Of a stretch of DNA of 64,000 nt, positions 1-7,590 are shown one piece after another. Made by a program: the position numbers and the translations under genes. The notes beneath the pieces were generated by a model, which was given only the letters and a program-made list of their open reading frames with translations, did not search any database and was not told the origin of the DNA. This DNA comes from Actinomycetospora termitidis (GTDB lineage: Bacteria > Actinomycetota > Actinomycetes > Mycobacteriales > Pseudonocardiaceae). The stretch lies in NCBI RefSeq assembly GCF_030286555.1, contig NZ_JASVWF010000001.1:496001-560000 (forward strand). Direction: 5' to 3'. Positions within the stretch are counted from its first letter, which is position 1, and each line of letters opens with the position of its first letter.

Positions 1-2
1 TC

Positions 3-128
3 GTCCTCGACGCCCCGGGCGTGGACCACCACACCGCGCTGCTCGACCGCGCTCCGCGACGGTTCGTGGTCAGCGGCGGACGCCTCGTGGCCGAGACGAT
101 GACCACCACGACCCTGCACGGCCTCTGA
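3..128 (+). CDS. C-terminal end of an amidohydrolase-like protein (partial)
   Basis: A reading frame is open from the window edge for 41 codons and stops at TGA 126-128. The visible tail contains VVSGGRLVAE followed by a short Thr-rich end. A final strand of the form V-x-x-G-G-R-x-V is common at the C-terminus of cytosine deaminase and other amidohydrolases, where the last beta-sandwich lies. That family assignment is only suggestive because the catalytic barrel is outside the window. The gap to the next gene is 20 nt on the same strand, so the two may be co-transcribed. Confidence 0.4.
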   Translation, partial: VLDAPGVDHHTALLDRAPRRFVVSGGRLVAETMTTTTLHGL

Positions 129-148
129 CCGACCCCGATGATGGAGCC

Positions 149-3091
149 ATGACCACCGCACCGATCCGCCCGGGAGCAGACGCGGAGCACTCCCTGCTGG
201 CCCAGGAGCTCGCCGGAGCCGTCCGCGGGTCGGTCCGCTTCGACACCGCGACCCGGGCGATGTGGTCGGCCGACTCGTCGAACTACCGGCACGTCCCGCT
301 CGGCGTGGTCCAGCCCGTCGACGGCGACGACGTGGAGCGGGCGGTCGAGGTCACCCGCCGCCACGGGGTGCCGCTGCTGCCCCTCGGCGCGCGGACCAGC
401 ATCTGCGGGCAGTCGGTCAACGAGGCGGTCGTCGTCGACTTCTCCCGCCACATGCGCCGGGTGCTGGAGGTCGACCCGTCGTCGGGAACGGCGCGGGTGC
501 AGCCGGGGACGGTGCTCGACGACCTGCGGGACGCCGGCCGTCCGCACGGCCTGACGTTCGGCCCGGACCCGTCCACGCACAACCGCTGCACGCTCGGCGG
601 GATGATCGGCAACAACGCCTGCGGGTCGCACTCGGTGGCCTGGGGCAAGACCGTCGACAACGTCCGCGCCCTGGACGTCCTGCTCGCCGACGGCACCCGC
701 ATGCACGTCGGCGGACCGATGGACGACGCCGCGATCGACGCCGCCGCGCGCCGACCCGGCGCCGAGGGCCGCGTGTACCGCGACCTGAAGGCGCTCCGGG
801 ACCGGACGGCCGACCTCGTCCGCGCCGACACCCCCGACCTCACCCGTCGGGTGAGCGGCTACAACGTCGACCAGCTACTCCCCGAGCACGGCTTCGACCT
901 CGCGAAGGCGCTGGTCGGGACCGAGGGCACCTGCGTGACGATCCTCGAGGCGACGGTCGACATGGTGGCCAGCCCACCCGTCCGCGCGCTCGCCGTCCTC
1001 GGGTTCGACGACGCCTACACCGCGGCCGACCACGTCGTCCCGATCCGCGACCACGCGCCGCTGACGATCGAGGGCATGGACGTCGGCGTCATCGGCGCCC
1101 TGCGCGCCGCCCGCCCCGACGACCGCACCCACGAGGCGCTGCCCCGCGGCAAGGGCTGGCTCTACGTCGAGACCGGTGGCGAGACCCGCGCGGAGGCCCA
1201 CGAGAAGGCCGAGGCCATCGCGAAGGAGATGGCCTGGGCGACGCTGGACTCGAAGGTCGTCAGCGAGCCGAAGGCCATGCGCGCGCTGTGGAAGATCCGT
1301 GAGGACGGCTCGGGCATCGTCACGCGCGGACCCGGCGGCGTCGAGGCGTGGCCGGGCTGGGAGGACGCCGCGGTCCAGCCCGCCAAGTTCGGCTCCTACC
1401 TGCGCGAGTTCGACGCGCTGCTCTCGAAGCACGGTCGCAGCGGGGCCTACTACGGCCACTTCGGCGACGGCTGTGTGCACGTCCGCATCGACTTCGACCT
1501 GCTGACGACGGCGGGCCTGCGCAACTTCCGCGGCTTCCTCGAGGACGCGGCGGACCTCGCCGTCGAGCACGGCGGGTCGCTCTCCGGGGAGCACGGCGAC
1601 GGGCAGGCCCGCGCCGAGCTGCTCTCCCGGATGTACTCGCCGGGGATGCTCGAGGCGTTCTCCGACTTCAAGGCGGCCTGGGACCCGGACGGCCGGATGA
1701 ACCCGCACCGCGTCGTGGACCCGCCGAAGATCGACGACGACATCCGCGTGTTCCTCGGGCAGCCGACGATCGCCACCCGCACCCAGCTCGACTTCGTCCA
1801 CGATGGTGCCCCCGAGACCGGCTTCGCCTCGGCGACCCGACGGTGCATCGGCGTCGCCAAGTGCATCACCGCGAGCGGCGGCGTGATGTGCCCGAGCTAC
1901 CGCGTCACCGGCGAGGAGAAGCACTCCACCCGCGGCCGGGCCCGTCTGCTCTTCGAGATGGCGTCCGGGCAGACCGTGCCGGACGGGTGGCGGTCGGAGG
2001 AGGTCAACGACGCCCTCGACCTGTGCCTGAGCTGCAAGGGCTGCTCGCGCGACTGCCCGGTCGGCGTCGACATGGCGACCTACAAGACCGAGTTCCTCGC
2101 GCAGCACTACGCCGGTCGCGCGAAGGACCGCCCGCGCTCGCACTGGTCGATGGGCTGGCTGCCGGCCTGGCTCGCGCTCGCCGCGAAGGTGCCGGGCGCC
2201 CCGCGGATGGCCAACGCCCTGGCGAAGCGGCCCGCCCTGGCCGCGCTGGCGAAGAAGGCCGGCGGGATCGCACCGCAGCGCGACATCCCGGCGCTCGCAC
2301 CGAAGCCGCTCCGTCGACTGCTGGACGTGAAGAAGCACGCCGCCCGACCTGACGTCGGGAAGCGCATCCTGCTCTGGACCGACTCCTTCACCCCGGCCTT
2401 CGACCCCGACCTCGCGCTGGACGCGATCGCGGTGCTCGAGGCGCTGGGCTACCGGGTCGAGGTGCCGCCGAAGACGGTGTGCTGCGGGCTGACCTGGGTG
2501 ACGACGGGGCAGGTCTCGGTCGCGCGGCGGGTGATCGAGCGGTCGCTGGAGCGGATCCGCCCGTGGCTGGAGGACGGGGTGCCGATCGTGGGTCTGGAGC
2601 CCTCGTGCACCGCCGCCCTGCGGGGTGACTCGCTCAAGGTGCTGGGCCGGGACCACCACCTGGCGCAGGTCGCGTCGCGGTCGATCCGCACGCTCGCCGA
2701 GGTGCTCGCCGACCACACCGACCAGCTGGCGGAGCTGACCGACGGCGCCGAGCGCAGGGCCGTCGTCCAGATTCACTGCCATCAGTACGCCGAGCTGGGC
2801 ACCGACGCCGACCGCGCCGTGATGGCCGCGCTCGGCGTGCAGGCCGACGTGCTCGACGAGGGCTGCTGCGGCCTGGCGGGCAACTTCGGGTTCGAGGACG
2901 GGCACTACGAGGTGTCGACGGCGTGCGCGGAGCGCGGCCTGATGCCGAAGGTCCGGGAGGCGGCCGCGGACACCACCGTGCTCGCCGACGGCTACTCGTG
3001 CCGCACGCAGATCCGGCAGCTGGACAACGGCGGGCACGAGCCGACGCACCTCGCGCGGCTCACCGCCCGGGCGCTGGGGCTGCGTGCGTAG
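149..3091 (+). CDS. FAD-binding and Fe-S D-2-hydroxyacid dehydrogenase (D-lactate/D-2-hydroxyglutarate type)
   Basis: A 980-residue protein that should oxidise a D-2-hydroxyacid to the 2-oxoacid, passing electrons through FAD and iron-sulfur clusters, probably at the membrane face. Domains in order: a PCMH-type FAD-binding domain (about 40-240, with GARTSICGQS and NNACGSHS), an FAD-oxidase C-terminal domain (about 250-540, with YYGHFGDGCVHVRIDF), two Cys clusters near 564-580 (CIGVAKC...CPSYR) and 624-634 (CLSCKGCSRDCPVG), and two CCG modules near 778 and 906 (CCGLTWVT, CCGLAGNFGFE). Length and domain order match the about 1000-residue fused class (YdiJ-like) rather than separate GlcD and GlcF subunits. 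The exact substrate cannot be read from sequence. Confidence 0.85.
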   Translation: MTTAPIRPGADAEHSLLAQELAGAVRGSVRFDTATRAMWSADSSNYRHVPLGVVQPVDGDDVERAVEVTRRHGVPLLPLGARTSICGQSVNEAVVVDFSRHMRRVLEVDPSSGTARVQPGTVLDDLRDAGRPHGLTFGPDPSTHNRCTLGGMIGNNACGSHSVAWGKTVDNVRALDVLLADGTRMHVGGPMDDAAIDAAARRPGAEGRVYRDLKALRDRTADLVRADTPDLTRRVSGYNVDQLLPEHGFDLAKALVGTEGTCVTILEATVDMVASPPVRALAVLGFDDAYTAADHVVPIRDHAPLTIEGMDVGVIGALRAARPDDRTHEALPRGKGWLYVETGGETRAEAHEKAEAIAKEMAWATLDSKVVSEPKAMRALWKIREDGSGIVTRGPGGVEAWPGWEDAAVQPAKFGSYLREFDALLSKHGRSGAYYGHFGDGCVHVRIDFDLLTTAGLRNFRGFLEDAADLAVEHGGSLSGEHGDGQARAELLSRMYSPGMLEAFSDFKAAWDPDGRMNPHRVVDPPKIDDDIRVFLGQPTIATRTQLDFVHDGAPETGFASATRRCIGVAKCITASGGVMCPSYRVTGEEKHSTRGRARLLFEMASGQTVPDGWRSEEVNDALDLCLSCKGCSRDCPVGVDMATYKTEFLAQHYAGRAKDRPRSHWSMGWLPAWLALAAKVPGAPRMANALAKRPALAALAKKAGGIAPQRDIPALAPKPLRRLLDVKKHAARPDVGKRILLWTDSFTPAFDPDLALDAIAVLEALGYRVEVPPKTVCCGLTWVTTGQVSVARRVIERSLERIRPWLEDGVPIVGLEPSCTAALRGDSLKVLGRDHHLAQVASRSIRTLAEVLADHTDQLAELTDGAERRAVVQIHCHQYAELGTDADRAVMAALGVQADVLDEGCCGLAGNFGFEDGHYEVSTACAERGLMPKVREAAADTTVLADGYSCRTQIRQLDNGGHEPTHLARLTARALGLRA

Positions 3092-3413
3092 ACCCGGGCT
3101 CCTGCGGTGGGTGGCCTACGCCTTCGGGGCCCGCCTGCCCGTGGCGTACGGGGACTGGGTGCTGCACGACCTCACCGTGCGCACCTGGTTCCTGCGCCAG
3201 CTCGCGCGGACCACGATCCAGTGCCTGCCGGTCGCCCTGCTCGCGCTGCTGCCGGGGCCGGGCTGGCTGCGGGTGGCGCTGCCGTGCTTCGTGTGGTTCT
3301 CGGCGATGTTCATGGCCGCGATCTTCTCGCCGCTGATCCGCGAGAAGCGGCTCTACCAGCACGGGTTCATGCCGGAGATCGTGCTGGGGCGGGGCCGGGA
3401 GGACGGCGGGTGA
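3084..3413 (+). CDS. DUF5313-type small membrane protein
   Basis: A 109-residue protein starting at GTG and overlapping the previous gene by 8 nt, which suggests translational coupling. An N-terminal stretch with WVAYAFGARLP and WVLHDLT is followed by two hydrophobic segments (about residues 42-58 and 62-82) and a short basic C-terminal tail. This layout resembles the actinobacterial DUF5313 family of two-helix membrane proteins of unknown function; the name is recalled from family shape, not searched. The last 47 nt overlap the convergent TetR gene on the other strand. Confidence 0.6.
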   Translation: MRRPGLLRWVAYAFGARLPVAYGDWVLHDLTVRTWFLRQLARTTIQCLPVALLALLPGPGWLRVALPCFVWFSAMFMAAIFSPLIREKRLYQHGFMPEIVLGRGREDGG

Positions 3414-3999
3414 TCGGCTCGTCGGCGAGCGGGATGCCGCCGGCGAGCCGGGCCAGCAGGCCGTCGAGCTCGTCGATGTAGCTGCGGCCGGCCCCGGCCT
3501 GCAGGCGCGCCACGGCCGCGAGGCGGGTGCCGATGACGACGCCCGCGAAGAGCACGACCTCGGGGTCGTCCGCGGGCCGCCCCACCGCCGGTCCGACCAT
3601 CCCGGCGATCTGCTCGACCCCGAAGGAGTTGCGCTCGCGCAGGATCGCCGCGATCTGCGGGACCGACCGCGCGAGCTCCATCCGGACCTCCTCCAGCGCA
3701 CGGGCCTCGTCGTCGAGCGAGCCGAAGGAGTCCCGCACCACGGTGCGCACCGCCTCGAGCAACGGCGTCCCGGGCGGGAGCCCGCGCATCACCCGGTCCA
3801 TGACGGGGTCGACGTCGTCGAACAGGACGACGTCCTCCTTCGTCGGGAAGTAGCGGAAGAAGGTGGAGCGGCTGACCTCGGCCGCGGCGGCGATGTCGTC
3901 GGCGGTGGTCGCGCCGTACCCCTGGTCGCGGAAGAGGCGCAGCGCGTGGCGCTGCAGCTCGGCCCGCGTGCGCTCCTTCTTCCGCTCCCGCAGGCCCAT
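3367..3999 (-). CDS. TetR-family transcriptional regulator
   Basis: A 210-residue repressor-type protein. The N-terminal TetR helix-turn-helix is clear: RAELQRHALRLFRDQGYGA leads into TTADDIAAAAEVSRSTFFRYF with KEDVV following (about residues 12-60). The remainder is the variable ligand-binding helical domain with a MftR-like look. It is divergent from the flavin monooxygenase that starts at 4066, and the 66-nt spacer holds a 15-nt near-perfect palindrome (4028-4042). The likely role is repression of that monooxygenase and of itself, released by an aromatic or polyketide-like ligand; this is inference from position. Confidence 0.85.
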   Translation of the reverse strand: MGLRERKKERTRAELQRHALRLFRDQGYGATTADDIAAAAEVSRSTFFRYFPTKEDVVLFDDVDPVMDRVMRGLPPGTPLLEAVRTVVRDSFGSLDDEARALEEVRMELARSVPQIAAILRERNSFGVEQIAGMVGPAVGRPADDPEVVLFAGVVIGTRLAAVARLQAGAGRSYIDELDGLLARLAGGIPLADEPITRRPPGPAPARSPA

Positions 4000-4027
4000 G
4001 GCGCTAATTGTGGCACGAGAATTCTTT

Positions 4028-4042
4028 TGATACTGAGTCTCA
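4028..4042. promoter_or_regulatory. Candidate TetR operator between divergent regulator and monooxygenase
   Basis: TGATACTGAGTCTCA is an inverted repeat about a central G. Only one pair of positions (4 and 12) is unmatched. It lies in the short, relatively A/T-rich spacer between the TetR gene (start 3999, minus) and the monooxygenase (start 4066, plus), the classical place for a TetR-family operator. Confidence 0.5.
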
Positions 4043-4065
4043 CTTGAGGCGTAGTGTCAGGAGCC

Positions 4066-5484
4066 ATGGACGACGTGATCGTGGTGGGGGCAGGGCCGAC
4101 CGGACTGACGACGGCGGTCGAGCTGGCGCGCCGGGGGGTGCCGGTGCGGGTGCTCGACGGCCTCGACGGCCCGCACCGGGGGTCGCGTGGGAAGGGGATG
4201 CAGCCGCGAACACTGGAGCTGCTCGACCAGCTCGGCGTCGCGGACCGGCTGGTGTCCCTCGGCTCCTTCGACCTGCCGTTCCGGCACCACGAGGCGGACG
4301 GGTCCGTGCGCGACGAGGAGCGCAACGCCGACCTCGTCGGCTCGGTCGTCGACCCGACGACGCCGTGGCGGGGCTCGCTGGTGATCCCGCAGTGGCGGAC
4401 CGAGCAGGTGCTGCGGGAGCGGCTCGCGGAGGAGGGCGTCGACGTCTCCTACGGCGTCCGGTTGCGGTCGCTGCAGCAGGACGACGAGGGCGTCGACCTC
4501 GAGCTGGACGACGGGTCCCACCTGCGGTCCGCGTGGGTGATCGGCGCCGACGGCGGGTCGAGCACCGTCCGGCGCGAACTCGGCGTCGGGTTCCTCGGCG
4601 AGACCCACGAGGAGGTCCGGCTGTTGCTCGGGGACGCCGAGATCGACGGGCTGGACCGCGACCACTGGCACATGTGGGCCGCCCAGGGGCCCCTCGTCGG
4701 ACGAGGCGCGGTGTTCTTCGCCCTGTGCCCGCTGCCGGCGACGGAGACCTGGCAGATTCAGATCGCGCACACCGACCCGGACCGGCACGCGAGCCCGGAG
4801 CTGCTCACCGAGCTCGTCGAGGCCCTCGGGCCGCGGGTCCGCGTCCGCCGGGTGACGACCGCGTCGGACTGGCGGCTCAACGTGCGGATGGTCGACGACT
4901 ACCGGGTCGGCCGTGTCCTCCTCGCCGGCGACGCGGCGCACGTGCACTCGCCCGCGGGCGGGATGGGCATGAACACCGGGATCGGCGACGCGGTGAACCT
5001 GGGGTGGAAGCTCGCCGCGGTGGTGCACGGGGCGGACCCGGTGTTGCTCGACTCGTACACCGACGAACGGCTCCCGGTCGCCGCGCACGTCCTCGGGCTC
5101 TCCGGCGAGCTCACCGGGCGGCAGGTGTTCTCCCGGACCGCCGAGCAGATCCGGGACACCCGGGGGCTCGGCATCACCTACCGGACCGTTCCCGACGGCC
5201 CCGGTCCCGTCGCGGGCGACCGAGCTCCCGATGCGCCGCTCCGGGACGACTCGACGCTGTTCCTGCGCCGGCGCGCGGCCGACTGGACGGTGCTGGCGTT
5301 CGGTGGCCCGACTGCCGCACCCTCCGACCTCCCCGGCGGCGGCCCGGTGCAGGTGCTCGACGCCGACGCGCTGGCGGCCGACGGCACGCTGCGCGAGGCG
5401 TACGGCGCCGCGGACGGGACCGTGGTCGTCATCCGACCGGACGGCTACGTGTGGTCGCGCGTCGAGGCGGCCGTGCCGGCCTGA
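4066..5484 (+). CDS. FAD-dependent aromatic-ring monooxygenase (PHBH/RdmE fold)
   Basis: A 472-residue group A flavoprotein hydroxylase that would use NAD(P)H and oxygen to hydroxylate an aromatic substrate. Visible motifs: N-terminal dinucleotide fold VVGAGPTGL (about residue 6), the DG motif IGADGGSSTVRRELG (about 160), and the GD motif VLLAGDAAHVHSPAGGMGMN near 285 with a following helix DAVNLGWKLA. The C-terminal about 100 residues form the thioredoxin-like tail usual in the RdmE/MhpA group. ATG 4066 is preferred over the in-frame GTG 4054 because the fold begins at once and a GGAG lies just upstream. It is probably controlled by the divergent TetR gene. Confidence 0.85.
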   Translation: MDDVIVVGAGPTGLTTAVELARRGVPVRVLDGLDGPHRGSRGKGMQPRTLELLDQLGVADRLVSLGSFDLPFRHHEADGSVRDEERNADLVGSVVDPTTPWRGSLVIPQWRTEQVLRERLAEEGVDVSYGVRLRSLQQDDEGVDLELDDGSHLRSAWVIGADGGSSTVRRELGVGFLGETHEEVRLLLGDAEIDGLDRDHWHMWAAQGPLVGRGAVFFALCPLPATETWQIQIAHTDPDRHASPELLTELVEALGPRVRVRRVTTASDWRLNVRMVDDYRVGRVLLAGDAAHVHSPAGGMGMNTGIGDAVNLGWKLAAVVHGADPVLLDSYTDERLPVAAHVLGLSGELTGRQVFSRTAEQIRDTRGLGITYRTVPDGPGPVAGDRAPDAPLRDDSTLFLRRRAADWTVLAFGGPTAAPSDLPGGGPVQVLDADALAADGTLREAYGAADGTVVVIRPDGYVWSRVEAAVPA

Positions 5485-6083
5485 TCCTCGTGCACCGCGG
5501 CGACGGGCGGGCGGGGAGCGCCCGAGTCCGGCCACGGTCCCGGCGGGTCGGCGACCTCCTGCTCGTGGGTGCGGGTGTCGTAGGCGACGAGACCACGGCG
5601 CTCGTAGTTCGCACGGGCGTGGGCGCTGTCGAGGGTGCAGGTGTGCAGCCAGACCCGACGGACGGGCGGGAGGTCGGGCCACCGGTCGTCGAGCCGCCAC
5701 GCCTCGGTGAGCGCCCGGGTCAGGAGGTGCCCGCCGAACCGGCGTCCGACGGCGTGCGGGAGGAGCCCGAACGACTCGATCTCGACCTCCGTGCCCTCGT
5801 CCGTGGGCCGACCCATCAGCTCGACGTAGCCGGCCGGGGTGCCGCGGCGGTGGGCGACCCAGGTCTCGAAACCGTCCCGGGTGACGTGGGCGTACCAGTC
5901 GTTCCACGTGAAGCCGAGCTTGTCGGTCCAGTGCCAGGGTCCGCCGACGGCCGTGTACAGGAAGCGGGTGAACTCGGGCGACGGGTCCTCGGCCCGGGCG
6001 AAAATCAGCGACTCCGCCGGTTCCGCCGCGACGCGGAGCTGGTCGGGCGAGGTCTGCTCCAGGTAGGTGGTGGTGACGAGCAC
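5445..6083 (-). CDS. GNAT-family N-acetyltransferase
   Basis: A 212-residue protein with a GNAT core: WVAHRRGTPAGYVEL (strand 4), then IESFGLLPHAVGRRFGGHLL, the acetyl-CoA pyrophosphate loop in the R/Q-x-x-G-x-G/A position (here GRRFGG, about residue 112), and VWLHTC...ANYERRGLVAYD at the end. The acceptor is unknown. The start codon is GTG, 12 nt after the stop of the upstream exported hydrolase on the same strand, so the two look like one operon. Its final about 35 residues are Pro/Ala-rich and overlap the convergent monooxygenase by 40 nt. Confidence 0.8.
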   Translation of the reverse strand: MLVTTTYLEQTSPDQLRVAAEPAESLIFARAEDPSPEFTRFLYTAVGGPWHWTDKLGFTWNDWYAHVTRDGFETWVAHRRGTPAGYVELMGRPTDEGTEVEIESFGLLPHAVGRRFGGHLLTRALTEAWRLDDRWPDLPPVRRVWLHTCTLDSAHARANYERRGLVAYDTRTHEQEVADPPGPWPDSGAPRPPVAAVHEDQAGTAASTRDHT

Positions 6084-6095
6084 GCGGTCAGCTCA

Positions 6096-7553
6096 TCACG
6101 AGAAGACCGCGCCCGGCTCGGGCGGACAGGTCGCGCCCTCGGCCGGGAGCCGGGTCGGGTCGAGCAGGTAGGCGGCGGCCGCGTCGGACGCGCACCGGCT
6201 CGGGAGATCGAGCGTGGTGTGTCCGAACCCGTCCACGACGAGCAGCCGGGCCGCCGCGAGCTGGGAGGCGGTGGCGCGTGCGTTCGCGAGCGGCGTCTCC
6301 GGGTCGTACCGGGCGTTGATGACGAGCGCGGGCGCGGGGAGCGGAGCGTTCCAGGGGCCGAGGTAGCGGTCCGGGTCGATCGCGGGCCAGTCGACGCACG
6401 CCGCGGTGTTGAGCGCGACCGGAACTCCGAACAGCGGATGGGCGGCCTGCTCGGCGGGCATGAGCGCCGTCATCTGCTCGGCGGTCGGCGTGACGACGTC
6501 GGTGCACTGCACGGCCAGGAACGCGGAAGAGTGGGAGGGCGCGCCGGCCGCGGGATCGGGCACCGTCGGGACCGGACCTGTCGTCGGGAAGGCCCGGGCC
6601 AGGGCGGCGAGGCGTCCGCCCGACTCCAGCGCCGTCGACACCCGCTCGGCGAGCTGCGCGGACGTGCCGGACCGCGTGGCTGCCCCGACGGCGGCGTCGA
6701 ACCGGGCTCGCGGGTCGGGGTTCGCGGCGCAGCGGGGCCCGGCGGCGGCGCACGCGGTGAGGAAGGCCTCGACCGCCTCGTCGCGGGCCGCGGCGACGCC
6801 GGCCCGGACGTCGACCGGCCGGGTCGGGTCGGCGGTGCCGGCGTTGGCGACGAGGTCGAGCGCGCCGTCGACGACCAGGGCCCGCAGGCGCCCGGGGAAC
6901 AGGTTCGCGTAGGTGGCTCCGAGGTAGGTGCCGTAGGAGTAGCCGTAGACGCTGATCGTCGGCTCGCCGAGCGCCTGCCGGACCAGGTCGAGGTCGCGGG
7001 CGCCGTTCGCGGTCGAGAGGTGGCGCAGGAGGTCGCCCGAGCCGGCGAGGCACGCCTGCCCGGCGGCCCGCGCCGAGGCCCAGAACGCCGCGGGGTCGGA
7101 GAGCGGGGAGCCGGCCGGCTGCACGGGCTGCCCGTCGAACGGGCCGCACCGCACCTGATCGACGCCCCGCGGCTCGAGGGCCAGGACGTCCAGGCGGGCC
7201 CGGACCCCGTCGAACCGGGCGGCGAGACGGCGCAGACTCGAGGTTCCTGGAGTTCCCGGACCGCCGTAGTTCACGGCGACCGTGCCGATCCGCGTCGCCG
7301 GGTCCGTGGCGGGCAGGCGGGTGGCGTCCAGGGTGATCGTCGGTCCGGTCGGGTTGCGGTAGTCCAGGGGCACGGGGATCGCAGCGCACTGGAACGCCCC
7401 GCCGCACGGGCGCCAGTCGATGCGGGGCGGGGCAGCTCCGTTCGTCCCGAGGGGCGGCCCCGGACGGTCGGTCGACTGTCCGCCGACACCCGGGGTCGGC
7501 GACGCGCACGCGGCGACCAGCAGGACCAGGACGAGCCACAGCCGGGTGCGCAT
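6096..7553 (-). CDS. Exported alpha/beta hydrolase lipoprotein, tripeptidyl-aminopeptidase-like
   Basis: A 485-residue serine hydrolase. The N-terminus is a lipoprotein signal: a hydrophobic run ending LLVAAC with Cys16 as the predicted lipidation site. The nucleophile elbow is YGYSYGTYLG near residue 205, and the C-terminal TAP-like domain supplies ARYDPETPLANA (Asp) and GFGHTTLD (His). VNYGGPGTPGTS near residue 90 is the oxyanion-loop signature of the SlpD/SlpE/TAP class, which remove tripeptides or act on small esters. It is likely anchored to the outer face of the membrane. The GNAT gene follows at once. Confidence 0.85.
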   Translation of the reverse strand: MRTRLWLVLVLLVAACASPTPGVGGQSTDRPGPPLGTNGAAPPRIDWRPCGGAFQCAAIPVPLDYRNPTGPTITLDATRLPATDPATRIGTVAVNYGGPGTPGTSSLRRLAARFDGVRARLDVLALEPRGVDQVRCGPFDGQPVQPAGSPLSDPAAFWASARAAGQACLAGSGDLLRHLSTANGARDLDLVRQALGEPTISVYGYSYGTYLGATYANLFPGRLRALVVDGALDLVANAGTADPTRPVDVRAGVAAARDEAVEAFLTACAAAGPRCAANPDPRARFDAAVGAATRSGTSAQLAERVSTALESGGRLAALARAFPTTGPVPTVPDPAAGAPSHSSAFLAVQCTDVVTPTAEQMTALMPAEQAAHPLFGVPVALNTAACVDWPAIDPDRYLGPWNAPLPAPALVINARYDPETPLANARATASQLAAARLLVVDGFGHTTLDLPSRCASDAAAAYLLDPTRLPAEGATCPPEPGAVFS

Positions 7554-7590
7554 CGCGGGAGTCCTAGCACGGTGAGCGTGCCCGCGGGAC

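Noticed and set aside
5901-5914. GTTCCACGTGAAGC as a third parS site
   Set aside because: It lies inside the coding sequence of the GNAT gene and has two mismatches to the core; listed only as a weak possibility under the parS finding.
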